Positions 1 through 6,930 of a stretch of DNA of 7,878 bases are shown here, piece by piece. A model generated the notes under the pieces. The model searched no databases, was not told the DNA's origin, and saw nothing but the letters and a program-made list of their open reading frames with translations. The first letter of the stretch is position 1. Each line of letters starts with the position of its first letter. A program made the position numbers and the translations under genes. Source of the DNA: Gammaproteobacteria bacterium (GTDB lineage: Bacteria; Pseudomonadota; Gammaproteobacteria; Acidiferrobacterales; Acidiferrobacteraceae); the NCBI GenBank assembly GCA_028064935.1, contig JAPTWT010000294.1, positions 1-7,878 on the forward strand, given 5' to 3'.

Positions 1-32
1 CCGGCGGAGTGATGCGAAGGTCTCTTGGGCTC

Positions 33-74
33 CTGGCAGAATGCGCACCAATGTGGTGTAATTTGGTGTAACCA
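33..74 (+). promoter_or_regulatory. Probable promoter with overlapping operator repeats
   Basis: A -10-like TGTAAT (57-62) lies 18 bases after a -35-like CTGGCA (33-38). Around the -10 there is an 8-base direct repeat, TGGTGTAA, at 54-61 and 64-71, so the period is 10 bases, one helical turn. Two small inverted repeats overlap it: CACCA-atg-TGGTG (46-58) and TGGT-gta-ACCA (64-74). Tandem half-sites one turn apart are what RHH repressors usually bind, and an RHH gene starts 17 bases downstream, so autoregulation is a reasonable inference. No other promoter-like region is obvious between here and the vsr start at 285, so this promoter may also drive the five-gene operon. The promoter boxes are by-eye matches. 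Confidence 0.45.
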
Positions 75-90
75 TTGGGGTGCCAGAATC

Positions 91-281
91 ATGAACCGGC
101 AAGCTGTCAACGAGAGGGAAACGCAGGTCAAGACTCGGCTGTCGGTGAGCCTACCGCCCGAGCTTCACCAGGAGCTGGAGCGTATCGCGCGCGACAAGAA
201 GGTATCCCTGGCCTGGGTCATGCGAGAAGCTCGGAGAAGTACGTAGCAAGTCAATGGCCCCTGCTCACGCAATCCAAGTGA
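91..281 (+). pseudogene. Ribbon-helix-helix (CopG/Arc-like) DNA-binding protein, frameshifted near its 3' end
   Basis: Reading from ATG 91 gives a 51-residue protein that stops at 246. It contains a typical RHH core: a basic beta-strand (KTRLSVSLP, residues 14-22), a first helix (HQELERIARDKK) and a second helix (SLAWVMREA). The family usually continues as an EKY..(E/S)QWPL-type tail. That tail (EKYVASQWPLL) is present in another frame from 234 and stops at 281. Moving from GCT at 229-231 to GAG at 234-236 leaves only two bases where a codon is expected, so one base seems to be missing. The 51-residue product keeps the DNA-binding core and could still bind DNA, but it loses the conserved tail. 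A TTG start at 25 would add 22 unrelated residues across the operator and is unlikely. Such proteins often act as antitoxins or autorepressors; no matching toxin follows. A sequencing error cannot be excluded. Confidence 0.65.
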
Positions 282-284
282 GCC

Positions 285-695
285 ATGGTGGATAGCGTTA
301 GCCCTGCTCGTCGCTCAGAGATCATGGGACGGGTGCGTTCACGGGACACTGTGCCGGAAATGCTCGTGCGCAGACTGACGCATGCCCTTGGCTATCGCTA
401 TCGGCTACATGGCAAAGATCTTCCTGGAAAACCGGATCTCGTATTTCGCTCTCGAAGGAAAGTGATCTTTGTCCACGGATGTTTTTGGCATCGTCATCCA
501 GGCTGCGCTTTGGCCCGTCTGCCAAAGTCAAGGGAGGACTTTTGGTTGCCGAAGTTGGAGGCTAATCGCCAACGGGATTTGAAAACCGAAAACGCACTTC
601 AGGTAAAGGGATGGACCGTTTTGACCATATGGGAATGTGAGCTTGGCGATATCGACAAGTTAAAAAACAAGATCAAGGAATTCCTCGATGCGTAG
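285..695 (+). CDS. vsr: Very short patch repair (Vsr-type) DNA mismatch endonuclease
   Basis: The 136-residue product matches the Vsr family along its whole length, including the N-terminal SPARRSEIMGRVRSRDT segment. Vsr nicks DNA 5' of the T in T:G mismatches that arise when 5-methylcytosine deaminates, and it usually accompanies a C5-cytosine methyltransferase. Visible landmarks are GKPDLVF with the likely metal-binding Asp51, FVHGCFWHRH (His64, Cys66, His69, His71), Cys74, and the C-terminal IWEC with Cys118. The catalytic Asp and His and the zinc-ligand set of the Escherichia coli enzyme (Asp51, His64, Cys66, His69, His71 and two further Cys) therefore appear to be present. ATG 285 is chosen because it gives the normal family N-terminus. 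The ribosome-binding site is weak and the start lies 3 bases after the upstream RHH tail stop, so coupled translation is possible. The gene overlaps the methyltransferase start by 8 bases. A direct nicking role in restriction is an alternative. Confidence 0.93.
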   Translation: MVDSVSPARRSEIMGRVRSRDTVPEMLVRRLTHALGYRYRLHGKDLPGKPDLVFRSRRKVIFVHGCFWHRHPGCALARLPKSREDFWLPKLEANRQRDLKTENALQVKGWTVLTIWECELGDIDKLKNKIKEFLDA

Positions 696-1890
696 CGTTG
701 AACTTTTCGCGGGGGCGGGCGGACTCGCTATTGGTATGGCGAATGCCGGCTTTCATCACGCCGCGGTGGTTGAATGGGATCATGACGCATGCGAAACCTT
801 CCGGGAAAATCAGCGCCACCACGCCCATGCGGTCGAAGGTTGGCCGGTTCATGAGGTCGATGCGCGCACGTTCAATTTTTCATCTCTAGCGCCAGATATC
901 GCTGTCGTTTCCGGAGGCCCCCCATGTCAGCCATTCTCCATGGGAGGAAAGCATCAAGCGCAGCGCGACGAGAGGAATATGTTTCCGGAAGCTGTTCGAG
1001 CCGTCCGCGAACTCATGCCCAAAGCCTTCATATTCGAGAACGTCAAGGGATTGATGCGAGAGAGCTTCACCTCCTATTTTTCGTATATCCATCTTCAATT
1101 GCAGTATCCCGAGCTTTCTCGTTGCAAAGGAGAAAACTGGGTACAGCATCGATCCCGACTGGAACGGCATCACTCGTCGAACAAGAACGCTCCAACATAT
1201 AACGTCCTGTTTGACGTTCTGAACGCGGCGGACTTCGGAGTGCCTCAAAAACGAGAGCGCGTTTTCTTTGTCGGGTTTCGCTCTGATCTGGGGGCTGAAT
1301 GGTCATTCCCGCAAAAGACGCATTCGGAAGATGCTTTGCTTGTCTCCAAGTGGATTGAGGGAACTTACTGGGATGAGCATGGGCTGGATAAGAGGCGTAT
1401 GAGCCAAATCCCAACGCGCTATGCCCGGAGAGTGCAACGTCTTCGTGATAACCCATCCCTGTTGGGAATATCTCGTTGGCGTACAACCCGTGATGCATTG
1501 CGCGATCTCCCGGACCCCGAAACCCATCCGAACAATGGCATAGCGAATCACGTATTCACACCGGGAGCACGTACCTATGTGGGTCATACCGGGAGCGCTC
1601 TTGATGATCCCGCCAAGACATTGAAGGCTGGATACCACGGTGTTCCCGGGGGGGAGAACATGTTCATCAAGGACGATGGAAGCGTTCGCTACTTCACTGT
1701 GCGTGAAGCGGCCCGGTTGCAGACATTCCCTGATGAGTACGAGTTCCATGGCTCCTGGAGCCAGACCATGCGCCAGTTGGGCAATGCTGTCCCGGTGCAA
1801 CTAGCCGAGGTTGTGGCTAGTTCAGTGGCGAATAGCTTGATGCGGTGTGAAGCCAATGAGAGACGCGCCACCTGCGCAACGGTTGATTGA
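688..1890 (+). CDS. DNA (cytosine-5-)-methyltransferase
   Basis: This 400-residue protein carries the ordered motifs of C5-cytosine methyltransferases, which move a methyl group from S-adenosylmethionine to carbon 5 of cytosine at a specific DNA site. Motif I (LFAGAGGLAIGM, residues 6-17) binds the cofactor. Motif IV (GGPPCQPFS, 76-84) holds the catalytic Cys80. Motif VI is ENVKGL (117-122, Glu117) and motif VIII is QKRERVFFVG (187-196). Motif IX is VREAARLQTFPD (338-349) and motif X is QLGNAVPV (363-370). The variable region at about 197-331 should be the target-recognition domain; the target sequence cannot be read from it. All motifs are intact, so the enzyme should be active. Its start lies inside the end of vsr (8-base overlap), which points to joint translation. 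In this operon it most likely protects host DNA from the downstream nuclease-helicase. Confidence 0.95.
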   Translation: MRSVELFAGAGGLAIGMANAGFHHAAVVEWDHDACETFRENQRHHAHAVEGWPVHEVDARTFNFSSLAPDIAVVSGGPPCQPFSMGGKHQAQRDERNMFPEAVRAVRELMPKAFIFENVKGLMRESFTSYFSYIHLQLQYPELSRCKGENWVQHRSRLERHHSSNKNAPTYNVLFDVLNAADFGVPQKRERVFFVGFRSDLGAEWSFPQKTHSEDALLVSKWIEGTYWDEHGLDKRRMSQIPTRYARRVQRLRDNPSLLGISRWRTTRDALRDLPDPETHPNNGIANHVFTPGARTYVGHTGSALDDPAKTLKAGYHGVPGGENMFIKDDGSVRYFTVREAARLQTFPDEYEFHGSWSQTMRQLGNAVPVQLAEVVASSVANSLMRCEANERRATCATVD

Positions 1891-1904
1891 AGATGAGGAG
1901 CGAT

Positions 1905-4250
1905 ATGACTGCCACGGAGTTCGATTTAACCCCTGATCCCCGAGTTCTACAAATCCTTGGGGAGATCAATCTTGATCAATGGAAGTGTCTCGCCGAACTA
2001 ATCGATAACAGTGTCGATGCCTTCATCAACGCGCGTCGAGATGGGGTCCAGGTCGAGTCTCCATCCGTTGTCATCAGTCTGCCCACCCAGGACAAGGAAG
2101 ATGCCAGCGTGACCATTCGAGACAATGGTCCAGGGATGACTTTGGATCAGTTGGAGCGTGCCGTCCGAGCAGGATGGAGTGGCAACAACCCATTGGACAA
2201 TCTTGGGTTGTTCGGTATGGGTTTCAATATCGCAACCGCTCGCTTGGGTATGGTTACCGAGGTGTACACCACGCGAGCGGGTGACAAGGAGTGGACCGGT
2301 CTTCGTATCGACCTCAACGAGCTGCGTCGGACTCGGACTTATCAAACCCCACGACTGACCCGGCCGAAGTCGGATTCCGCCGCTCATGGGACCGAGATTA
2401 AAATTCTTCGGCTCAAGACCGATCAACGAATTTATTTCTCGAAGAGCGCGAATCACAACAAGATCAGACGCCAGCTTGCGCGCGTATATGCGCCGCTATT
2501 GCTTTCAAAGGATGCGGCATTCTCCTTGCAAATCAATAGTCAGAATATCCAGGCTAAACGTCCCTGCCACTGGAATCCGGACCGTTCGGTGCTTGGCGGT
2601 GACGGGAAACCTGTACATGCGGTGGAAACATTTGACGTTGAGCTGCCGTCGCGGCACTACTGTCTCACGTGCATGTTGTCCTTCTCCGGCACGCAGGGGT
2701 GTCCGACCGCGAGCCCCGAGTGCAAAACGGTTGAACTTAAGCGTCGATTGCATGGTTGGGTGGGGTTGCAACGATACATGCATGAGGAAGATTTCGGCAT
2801 CGACATCATCCGAAATGGACGTGTTATCGAGGTGCAAAACAAGGATCTATTCGTCTGGAGCGGAGGCGAACGACCGGAGCGCGAATATCCCATCGACGAC
2901 CAGCGCAACCGCGGCCGGTTCATTGGCGAGATTCACTTGGATCACTGCCGGGTAAGCTATACCAAGGATCGTTTCGAGCGTGATGACACATCATGGTCGG
3001 AGATGGTGACCTTGGTCAGAGGTGAAGGCCCCTTGCAACCGCAGAAGGCGAAAGCCTTGGGGTTCGAGCCTCAGCCCGCCCCCTTGTATCGATTGTTCCA
3101 GGCGTTTCGTAGAAGCAGCCCACAAGGCAAGACTGGGCGTTGGTCGCGCATCCTGGCGGTTAAGAACAACGAACGCGCCATCGAAATGGCGGACTTGTTC
3201 CACAAGGGAGATCCCGAGTACCAAACCGACGAGAAATGGTACGAACTGGTCGAGGAAGAAGATCGTGGCATCGTTGGCGCGACGCCAACAGCTTCCGGTC
3301 CGGGATCGGCCTCACCGGAGGTACCGGCTGGGTTTCTCGACGATGATGGGGAAACGCCTTTGGAAAGCGAAGGGGCGTCTCCGGCATCCGAGGCTGGGTC
3401 TCCAGCTCAGAACGTGTCTGCCCCACCCCCGCGGCAGAAGTTGCACGAACTGTCCCGAGTTTATAAGCATCCTCTCCTCAAGGTGGAGTTTACGGTCGAG
3501 GCCTTCATGGTCGCCTCGAATGATCCCGACCTGCCTCCCAAGGCACCCTGGACCTTAAAGATAGAGGATCCCGGCACCAGGACATTCCTCTTTCTCTTCG
3601 ATCCCGACCATCCTGTTTTCCGCTCGGTCACAATGACCCCCACGGATGCGGTGCTATCGGAGTTGGCTTTTAAGACCTACGAGTTCCTAAAGGAGGCCAG
3701 CCCGAATTCTGCGGTGTTCTCCACCATTCTTTCCGACCTGAGGGGTGAGTACGCCGAGGATGCGAAACTCGACCCAAAGAGCATCATCTCCTTCGCGGAT
3801 AGGTCGCTTCGCGACATCGCCCAATCGATCAGCGCATCCGGTAGCGTCGATGCATTCGGAGTATTGTTCTCTGAGTTGCCACAAATGGCGCAGGAGAAGA
3901 TCAGGCGGAAAATCGCCTCGTCCGGAATGACCAGCGCCCAGGCCGTGATCGATGGCGGCGAATTCCTCTCTTACGCCGAGGCTGCGGATATCAAGCAATT
4001 CGTTCGCCGCCATCCGGAGCTCTTCTTCGATGGAAAATTCTGGGCTCAGCCTCACTCCTCTTTGGACTATGGCGACGCCAAGGTGAACGAGGAAGCTCGT
4101 GAGAGAGTGCTGGAGCGCTATGACGCCTATCTCGCGGATGCCGTTTGGCTTGCTTCGCAAAGCCCGCGGGATCTTGACCGCTGTGATCGCGACGAATTGA
4201 TTCGAGCGACGCTTTCCGTGCGGCTACTGGGGCAGGACGGAAACATCTGA
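1905..4250 (+). CDS. Large GHKL (MutL/MORC/Hsp90-type) ATPase of a restriction-modification-like system
   Basis: This start gives 781 residues. The N-terminal domain is a GHKL ATPase: N-box ELIDNSVDA (31-39, with the Mg-binding Asn35), G1 DNGPG (73-77), G2 GLFGMGFN (101-108) and HGTEI (161-165). A transducer-like region follows to about 360, with GIDIIRNGRVI and GEIHLDHCRVSYTKDRF typical of MORC-like ATPases. It contains four cysteines spaced CX2CX9CX6C (253-273). Residues 456-510 are a Ser/Pro/Gly/Glu-rich linker. The last 270 residues resemble nothing I recognise. ATG 1905 is preferred because GAGGAG (1895-1900) lies just upstream; an in-frame ATG at 1893 and a TTG at 1887 overlapping the methyltransferase stop are alternatives. 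GHKL proteins usually dimerise on ATP binding, so an ATP-gated DNA clamp or conformational switch controlling the nuclease is inferred. The next gene follows after one base. Confidence 0.88.
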   Translation: MTATEFDLTPDPRVLQILGEINLDQWKCLAELIDNSVDAFINARRDGVQVESPSVVISLPTQDKEDASVTIRDNGPGMTLDQLERAVRAGWSGNNPLDNLGLFGMGFNIATARLGMVTEVYTTRAGDKEWTGLRIDLNELRRTRTYQTPRLTRPKSDSAAHGTEIKILRLKTDQRIYFSKSANHNKIRRQLARVYAPLLLSKDAAFSLQINSQNIQAKRPCHWNPDRSVLGGDGKPVHAVETFDVELPSRHYCLTCMLSFSGTQGCPTASPECKTVELKRRLHGWVGLQRYMHEEDFGIDIIRNGRVIEVQNKDLFVWSGGERPEREYPIDDQRNRGRFIGEIHLDHCRVSYTKDRFERDDTSWSEMVTLVRGEGPLQPQKAKALGFEPQPAPLYRLFQAFRRSSPQGKTGRWSRILAVKNNERAIEMADLFHKGDPEYQTDEKWYELVEEEDRGIVGATPTASGPGSASPEVPAGFLDDDGETPLESEGASPASEAGSPAQNVSAPPPRQKLHELSRVYKHPLLKVEFTVEAFMVASNDPDLPPKAPWTLKIEDPGTRTFLFLFDPDHPVFRSVTMTPTDAVLSELAFKTYEFLKEASPNSAVFSTILSDLRGEYAEDAKLDPKSIISFADRSLRDIAQSISASGSVDAFGVLFSELPQMAQEKIRRKIASSGMTSAQAVIDGGEFLSYAEAADIKQFVRRHPELFFDGKFWAQPHSSLDYGDAKVNEEARERVLERYDAYLADAVWLASQSPRDLDRCDRDELIRATLSVRLLGQDGNI

Positions 4251-4251
4251 T

Positions 4252-5928
4252 ATGGAGGGCTATTTCCTCGACTCCCGCCGTCTGCTGAATGGTTCATGGC
4301 GAGCCTTCGAGCGCGATGTGGCAAGACTCTTGGTTCAGAACGCTTTCGAGGATGTTCGCATCGTCGGCGGTTCCGGGGATCGTGGGGCTGATGTACTCGG
4401 AGTCAAGAATGGCAGTCTCTGGGTCGTTCAATGCAAATTCACCAGCGACAGCTATCCCGACCCCCATGCCGTTGACGAAGTTGTGGAGGCGTCAAAGTTT
4501 TACGAAGCTGATCGACTCGCTATCGCCACATCGCGAGCATTCGGTCCTGCCTTGAACGCGGCGATCGATCGGTGGGCACGATTGGGGATTCGGATCGAAT
4601 CCCTTCCTCCGGCGACATTACTGGAGATGATGCGCCGCAGCCCTGAGTATCCCAGGGCACGACGAGATCTACGTGACTACCAGGATGATTGCGTTCAACG
4701 GTTGAGTGCGGCTCTGCGAGAAACCGGCCGAGGGCAGCTGGTACTCGCCACGGGCTTGGGAAAAACGGTCGTGATGGCTGAAACCACCGCCCAGTTATTG
4801 CGGGACGAGGTCATTGACTCAGGACGAGTGCTGGTTCTGGCTGATAAACGCGAACTAGTCGAACAACTGCAAAGAGAGTTCTGGCAGCAATTACCCAAGA
4901 GCATCCCCACTCATCTACTGATTGGTGGGGAGCAACCTACTTTCTGGGACGGCATCACGTTCGCCACGGTTCAGAGCGTTTTGCCGCGGCTCGGTAATCT
5001 GCCCGAGTTTGGATTGGTTTGGATTGACGAAGCGCATCACATCGGATCAGAGAGTTTTCGTCGTGTCATCGATGAACTGGGAGCGCCAATGGTTGGTGGA
5101 GCCACCGCCACACCGTGGCGAGGCGACCATTTCGACATCGACACCATCCTTGGGCAGCCTGTAGCCAAGATCGGTATCGACGAGGGATTGCGTAGAGGGT
5201 TCCTATGCGAAGCGGACTATCGCCTGCTTGCCGACAACATAGATTGGGAGTTTGTCAGGAAGCAATCAAGGAATGAGTATTCGATTAAAGAACTTAATAC
5301 TCGCCTTCTCATCCCAACTCGTGACGAAGAGGCGGCGAGGGTTATCGCGGATACTTTCAAGAAGGAATCCCGTCGCAGCCTGATCGTGTTTTGCGCGAGT
5401 GTCGAGCATGCGAAAACTTTCTCGGCCATGCTCAAGCTCTATGGTTTCCGGTCGGCCCACATCACCGGAGAGATGGACCCTCGTGATCGGGAGAAAACAA
5501 TGGCCGGGTTGCGTAGAGGAACAATCAACGCGGTGACGACGGTGGACATCTTCAATGAAGGAGTCGATGTTCCCGATGTGGATATGCTCGCTTTCATGCG
5601 AGTGACCCATAGCCGTCGCATATTCGTACAACAACTCGGCCGCGGGCTACGCTTGGCGCCGAACAAGGACAAAGTGGTTGTATTGGACTTTGTCAGTGAC
5701 CTGCGTCGAATCTCCGAGGTTATCGATCTCCAAAAGTCCATATCGGGTGATGTCGAGCGCCTCGATCTCGTCGAGCGCATTGTCCAATTCTCAGATCATG
5801 GGGCCGGCCATTTCATGTTCGAGTGGTTGCTTGATCAAGCCGATCTGTTCAATCGGGAGGGGGATGCGAAATTGGAGTTGCCTGAGTTCAACTTCCCCTT
5901 GCCACCTTCTCCGGGAGCGGTTCAATGA
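4252..5928 (+). CDS. Mrr-type restriction endonuclease fused to DEAH superfamily 2 helicase
   Basis: The 558-residue protein joins a nuclease to a motor. Residues 15-125 look like the Mrr_cat PD-(D/E)XK fold: Glu20 in the first helix, then GGSGDRGADV (Asp47) and VVQCKF with Gln60 and Lys62. The helicase part has a Q-motif-like LRDYQ (140-144), Walker A ATGLGKT (166-172, Lys171), DEAH box (259-262), motif III TATP (285-288), motif V near NEGVDVPD (435-442) and motif VI QQLGRGLR (460-467). It resembles the ResIII subunits of type I/III restriction enzymes. All catalytic residues seem present, so ATP-driven translocation and cleavage of double-stranded DNA is the likely activity and makes this the main restriction effector. 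AGGACGG lies about 11 bases before the ATG. Its stop overlaps the next ATG (ATGA). Confidence 0.92.
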   Translation: MEGYFLDSRRLLNGSWRAFERDVARLLVQNAFEDVRIVGGSGDRGADVLGVKNGSLWVVQCKFTSDSYPDPHAVDEVVEASKFYEADRLAIATSRAFGPALNAAIDRWARLGIRIESLPPATLLEMMRRSPEYPRARRDLRDYQDDCVQRLSAALRETGRGQLVLATGLGKTVVMAETTAQLLRDEVIDSGRVLVLADKRELVEQLQREFWQQLPKSIPTHLLIGGEQPTFWDGITFATVQSVLPRLGNLPEFGLVWIDEAHHIGSESFRRVIDELGAPMVGGATATPWRGDHFDIDTILGQPVAKIGIDEGLRRGFLCEADYRLLADNIDWEFVRKQSRNEYSIKELNTRLLIPTRDEEAARVIADTFKKESRRSLIVFCASVEHAKTFSAMLKLYGFRSAHITGEMDPRDREKTMAGLRRGTINAVTTVDIFNEGVDVPDVDMLAFMRVTHSRRIFVQQLGRGLRLAPNKDKVVVLDFVSDLRRISEVIDLQKSISGDVERLDLVERIVQFSDHGAGHFMFEWLLDQADLFNREGDAKLELPEFNFPLPPSPGAVQ

Positions 5929-6461
5929 ACATGGCCGTAGCCAAGGATGTTCGGGACAATATCCGGAAAAAAATATGGGACACGGCTGATGAATTGGGCT
6001 GGCCGGGGCTATCCGACATTGATCGCGCGACTTGGTATGAAAACTGGTCTAAGGACAAGGACATCGGAGGAGTTCTGGCGCATTTCATGGATGCCCGAAA
6101 GGTGCGGGTGTACATCAAGGACTCCCTGCTCAAACCATACATGCGTACTCGTTTGGAGAATGGTGCGGAAAATATTTTATTGGCGGCAGGACTCGACCAC
6201 GACAGGGCGCCGGTTAAAAACACTTACGAAAAACCTCACGGACGTTTGTTGACGGATGGGAAGGTTATTTGCTGGGGGCATAGTCGAGACTGGAAGTCAA
6301 TAGTGATCTCGGTTTTCGAAAGAGCGCACAGATTGGAGTCGGGAAGTCCATATGCCGCAGTTCTTGTTGAAACGGGTAGAACCACAAATACAGGTGCGCG
6401 GGAGATGATCTCAGAAGTCGGGCGCCGGCTAGGGCTTGACCGGGTGGTTTGGGTTGAGTAA
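5925..6461 (+). CDS. Uncharacterised 178-residue protein, last gene of the defence operon
   Basis: I do not recognise this family. The start ATG 5925 overlaps the helicase stop by 4 bases, and GGGAG (5913-5917) lies 7 bases upstream; a second ATG at 5931 is less well placed. The product is soluble, with no signal peptide or membrane segment. It is rich in charged residues and Trp, and mixed alpha/beta in appearance: an N-terminal helix (VRDNIRKKIWDTADELGW), a basic stretch (RKVRVYIKDSLLKPYMRTR, about 58-76), CWGHSRDWKS (about 116-125), and two hydrophobic strands near the C-terminus (YAAVLVETG and DRVVWVE). No complete PD-(D/E)XK, HNH, PLD or Walker motif is visible. Its conserved-looking coupling to the helicase suggests a partner protein, perhaps a DNA-binding specificity or regulatory subunit. 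A nuclease too diverged to see is also possible. Confidence 0.75.
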   Translation: MNMAVAKDVRDNIRKKIWDTADELGWPGLSDIDRATWYENWSKDKDIGGVLAHFMDARKVRVYIKDSLLKPYMRTRLENGAENILLAAGLDHDRAPVKNTYEKPHGRLLTDGKVICWGHSRDWKSIVISVFERAHRLESGSPYAAVLVETGRTTNTGAREMISEVGRRLGLDRVVWVE

Positions 6462-6616
6462 CGCATGGAGAGTAGTTACAGGCATATACGTCGGTGATGG
6501 GAGCGGCGCTCATCGGATTGCCCCTCGGTTTCCCGTTCACCACGTGAAGCGGCATAAATAGTGACGGGGAGATCCGTCAGACTGGCAGCTCCCGCCCCCC
6601 TCGCCTTGATCAGCAC

Positions 6617-6645
6617 TTGCCTCTCAATCAGATTTGTAGTAACGT
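6617..6645 (+). promoter_or_regulatory. Possible promoter of the toxin-antitoxin pair
   Basis: A -35-like TTGCCT (6617-6622) and a -10-like TAACGT (6640-6645) are separated by 17 bases. An alternative set is TTGATC (6606-6611) with CAGATT (6629-6634). Either would start transcription shortly before the antitoxin gene at 6676. The match to consensus is only moderate. The rest of the gap 6462-6616 shows no gene and no convincing terminator for the upstream operon. Confidence 0.35.
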
Positions 6646-6653
6646 GCCTACTA
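6637..6653. promoter_or_regulatory. Inverted repeat, probable Phd operator
   Basis: TAGTA (6637-6641) and TACTA (6649-6653) form a perfect 5-base inverted repeat around a 7-base spacer. It overlaps the proposed -10 and lies 22 bases before the antitoxin ATG. Phd and VapB-type antitoxins commonly repress their own operon through short palindromes of this kind, often with a GTA/TAC core. The role as operator is inferred from position and shape. Confidence 0.45.
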
Positions 6654-6675
6654 TTGCTGATGTTGGAGGTGCTCT

Positions 6676-6930
6676 ATGACCATCACGACCCTATCCAGTC
6701 GAGAGTTGAACCAGGACGTGACACGAGCGAAGAAGGCCACCAAGAGCGGCCCGGTGTTCATCACGGATCGCGGTAAACCTGCTCACGTGCTGTTGAGCTT
6801 CGATGACTATCAACGGTTGACGAAGCAGCGGCGCAACATTGCCGACGCGCTGGCGATGCCGGATGTTGCGGACATCGAGTTTGAGCCACCGCGCGTGACC
6901 ATTGGAGCCCGGCCGGCTGATCTCTCATGA
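6676..6930 (+). CDS. Antitoxin of the Phd/YefM family
   Basis: This 84-residue protein has the Phd/YefM fold signature: an N-terminal ISSREL-like segment (here TTLSSRELNQDVTRAKK), then GPVFITDRGKPAHVLLSFDDYQRL at about 25-48, the strand-turn-helix that makes the DNA-binding dimer. The C-terminal part (about 55-84) is the flexible, toxin-wrapping arm. A strong ribosome-binding site, GGAGG (6665-6669), lies 6 bases before the ATG. The antitoxin should neutralise the VapC toxin encoded immediately after and repress its own promoter through the upstream palindrome. Its stop overlaps the toxin start as ATGA, the usual translational coupling. Pairing a Phd-type antitoxin with a PIN-domain toxin is common, so the mix of families is not odd. 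Confidence 0.93.
   Translation: MTITTLSSRELNQDVTRAKKATKSGPVFITDRGKPAHVLLSFDDYQRLTKQRRNIADALAMPDVADIEFEPPRVTIGARPADLS

Noticed and set aside
25..90. Upstream extension of the RHH gene from TTG 25
   Set aside because: It would translate through the promoter and operator repeats, and the added residues do not resemble the family N-terminus.
1303..1800. 165-residue minus-strand frame inside the methyltransferase
   Set aside because: It is a shadow of a gene with all its catalytic motifs; the minus-strand product has no recognisable domain or ribosome-binding site.
2386..2955. 189-residue + strand frame inside the ATPase gene
   Set aside because: It is Arg/Ser/Cys-rich with no domain, as expected from an out-of-frame reading of GC-rich coding DNA.
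285..6461. Assignment to BREX or DISARM
   Set aside because: There is no PglX/PglZ/BrxC set, and no DISARM DrmA/DrmB (DUF1998) protein; a methyltransferase plus helicase alone does not make either system.
6496..6515. GAGC-ggc-GCTC hairpin after the defence operon as its terminator
   Set aside because: The stem is short with a bulge and no T-tract follows, so it cannot be called a terminator.
6265..6555. Minus-strand 96-residue frame across the end of the small protein gene
   Set aside because: Mostly antisense to the coupled 178-residue gene, with no family resemblance; the part in the gap is too short to judge.
6561..6776. 71-residue + strand frame before and into the antitoxin gene
   Set aside because: It covers the promoter and operator and overlaps the antitoxin, which has a strong ribosome-binding site and clear family match.
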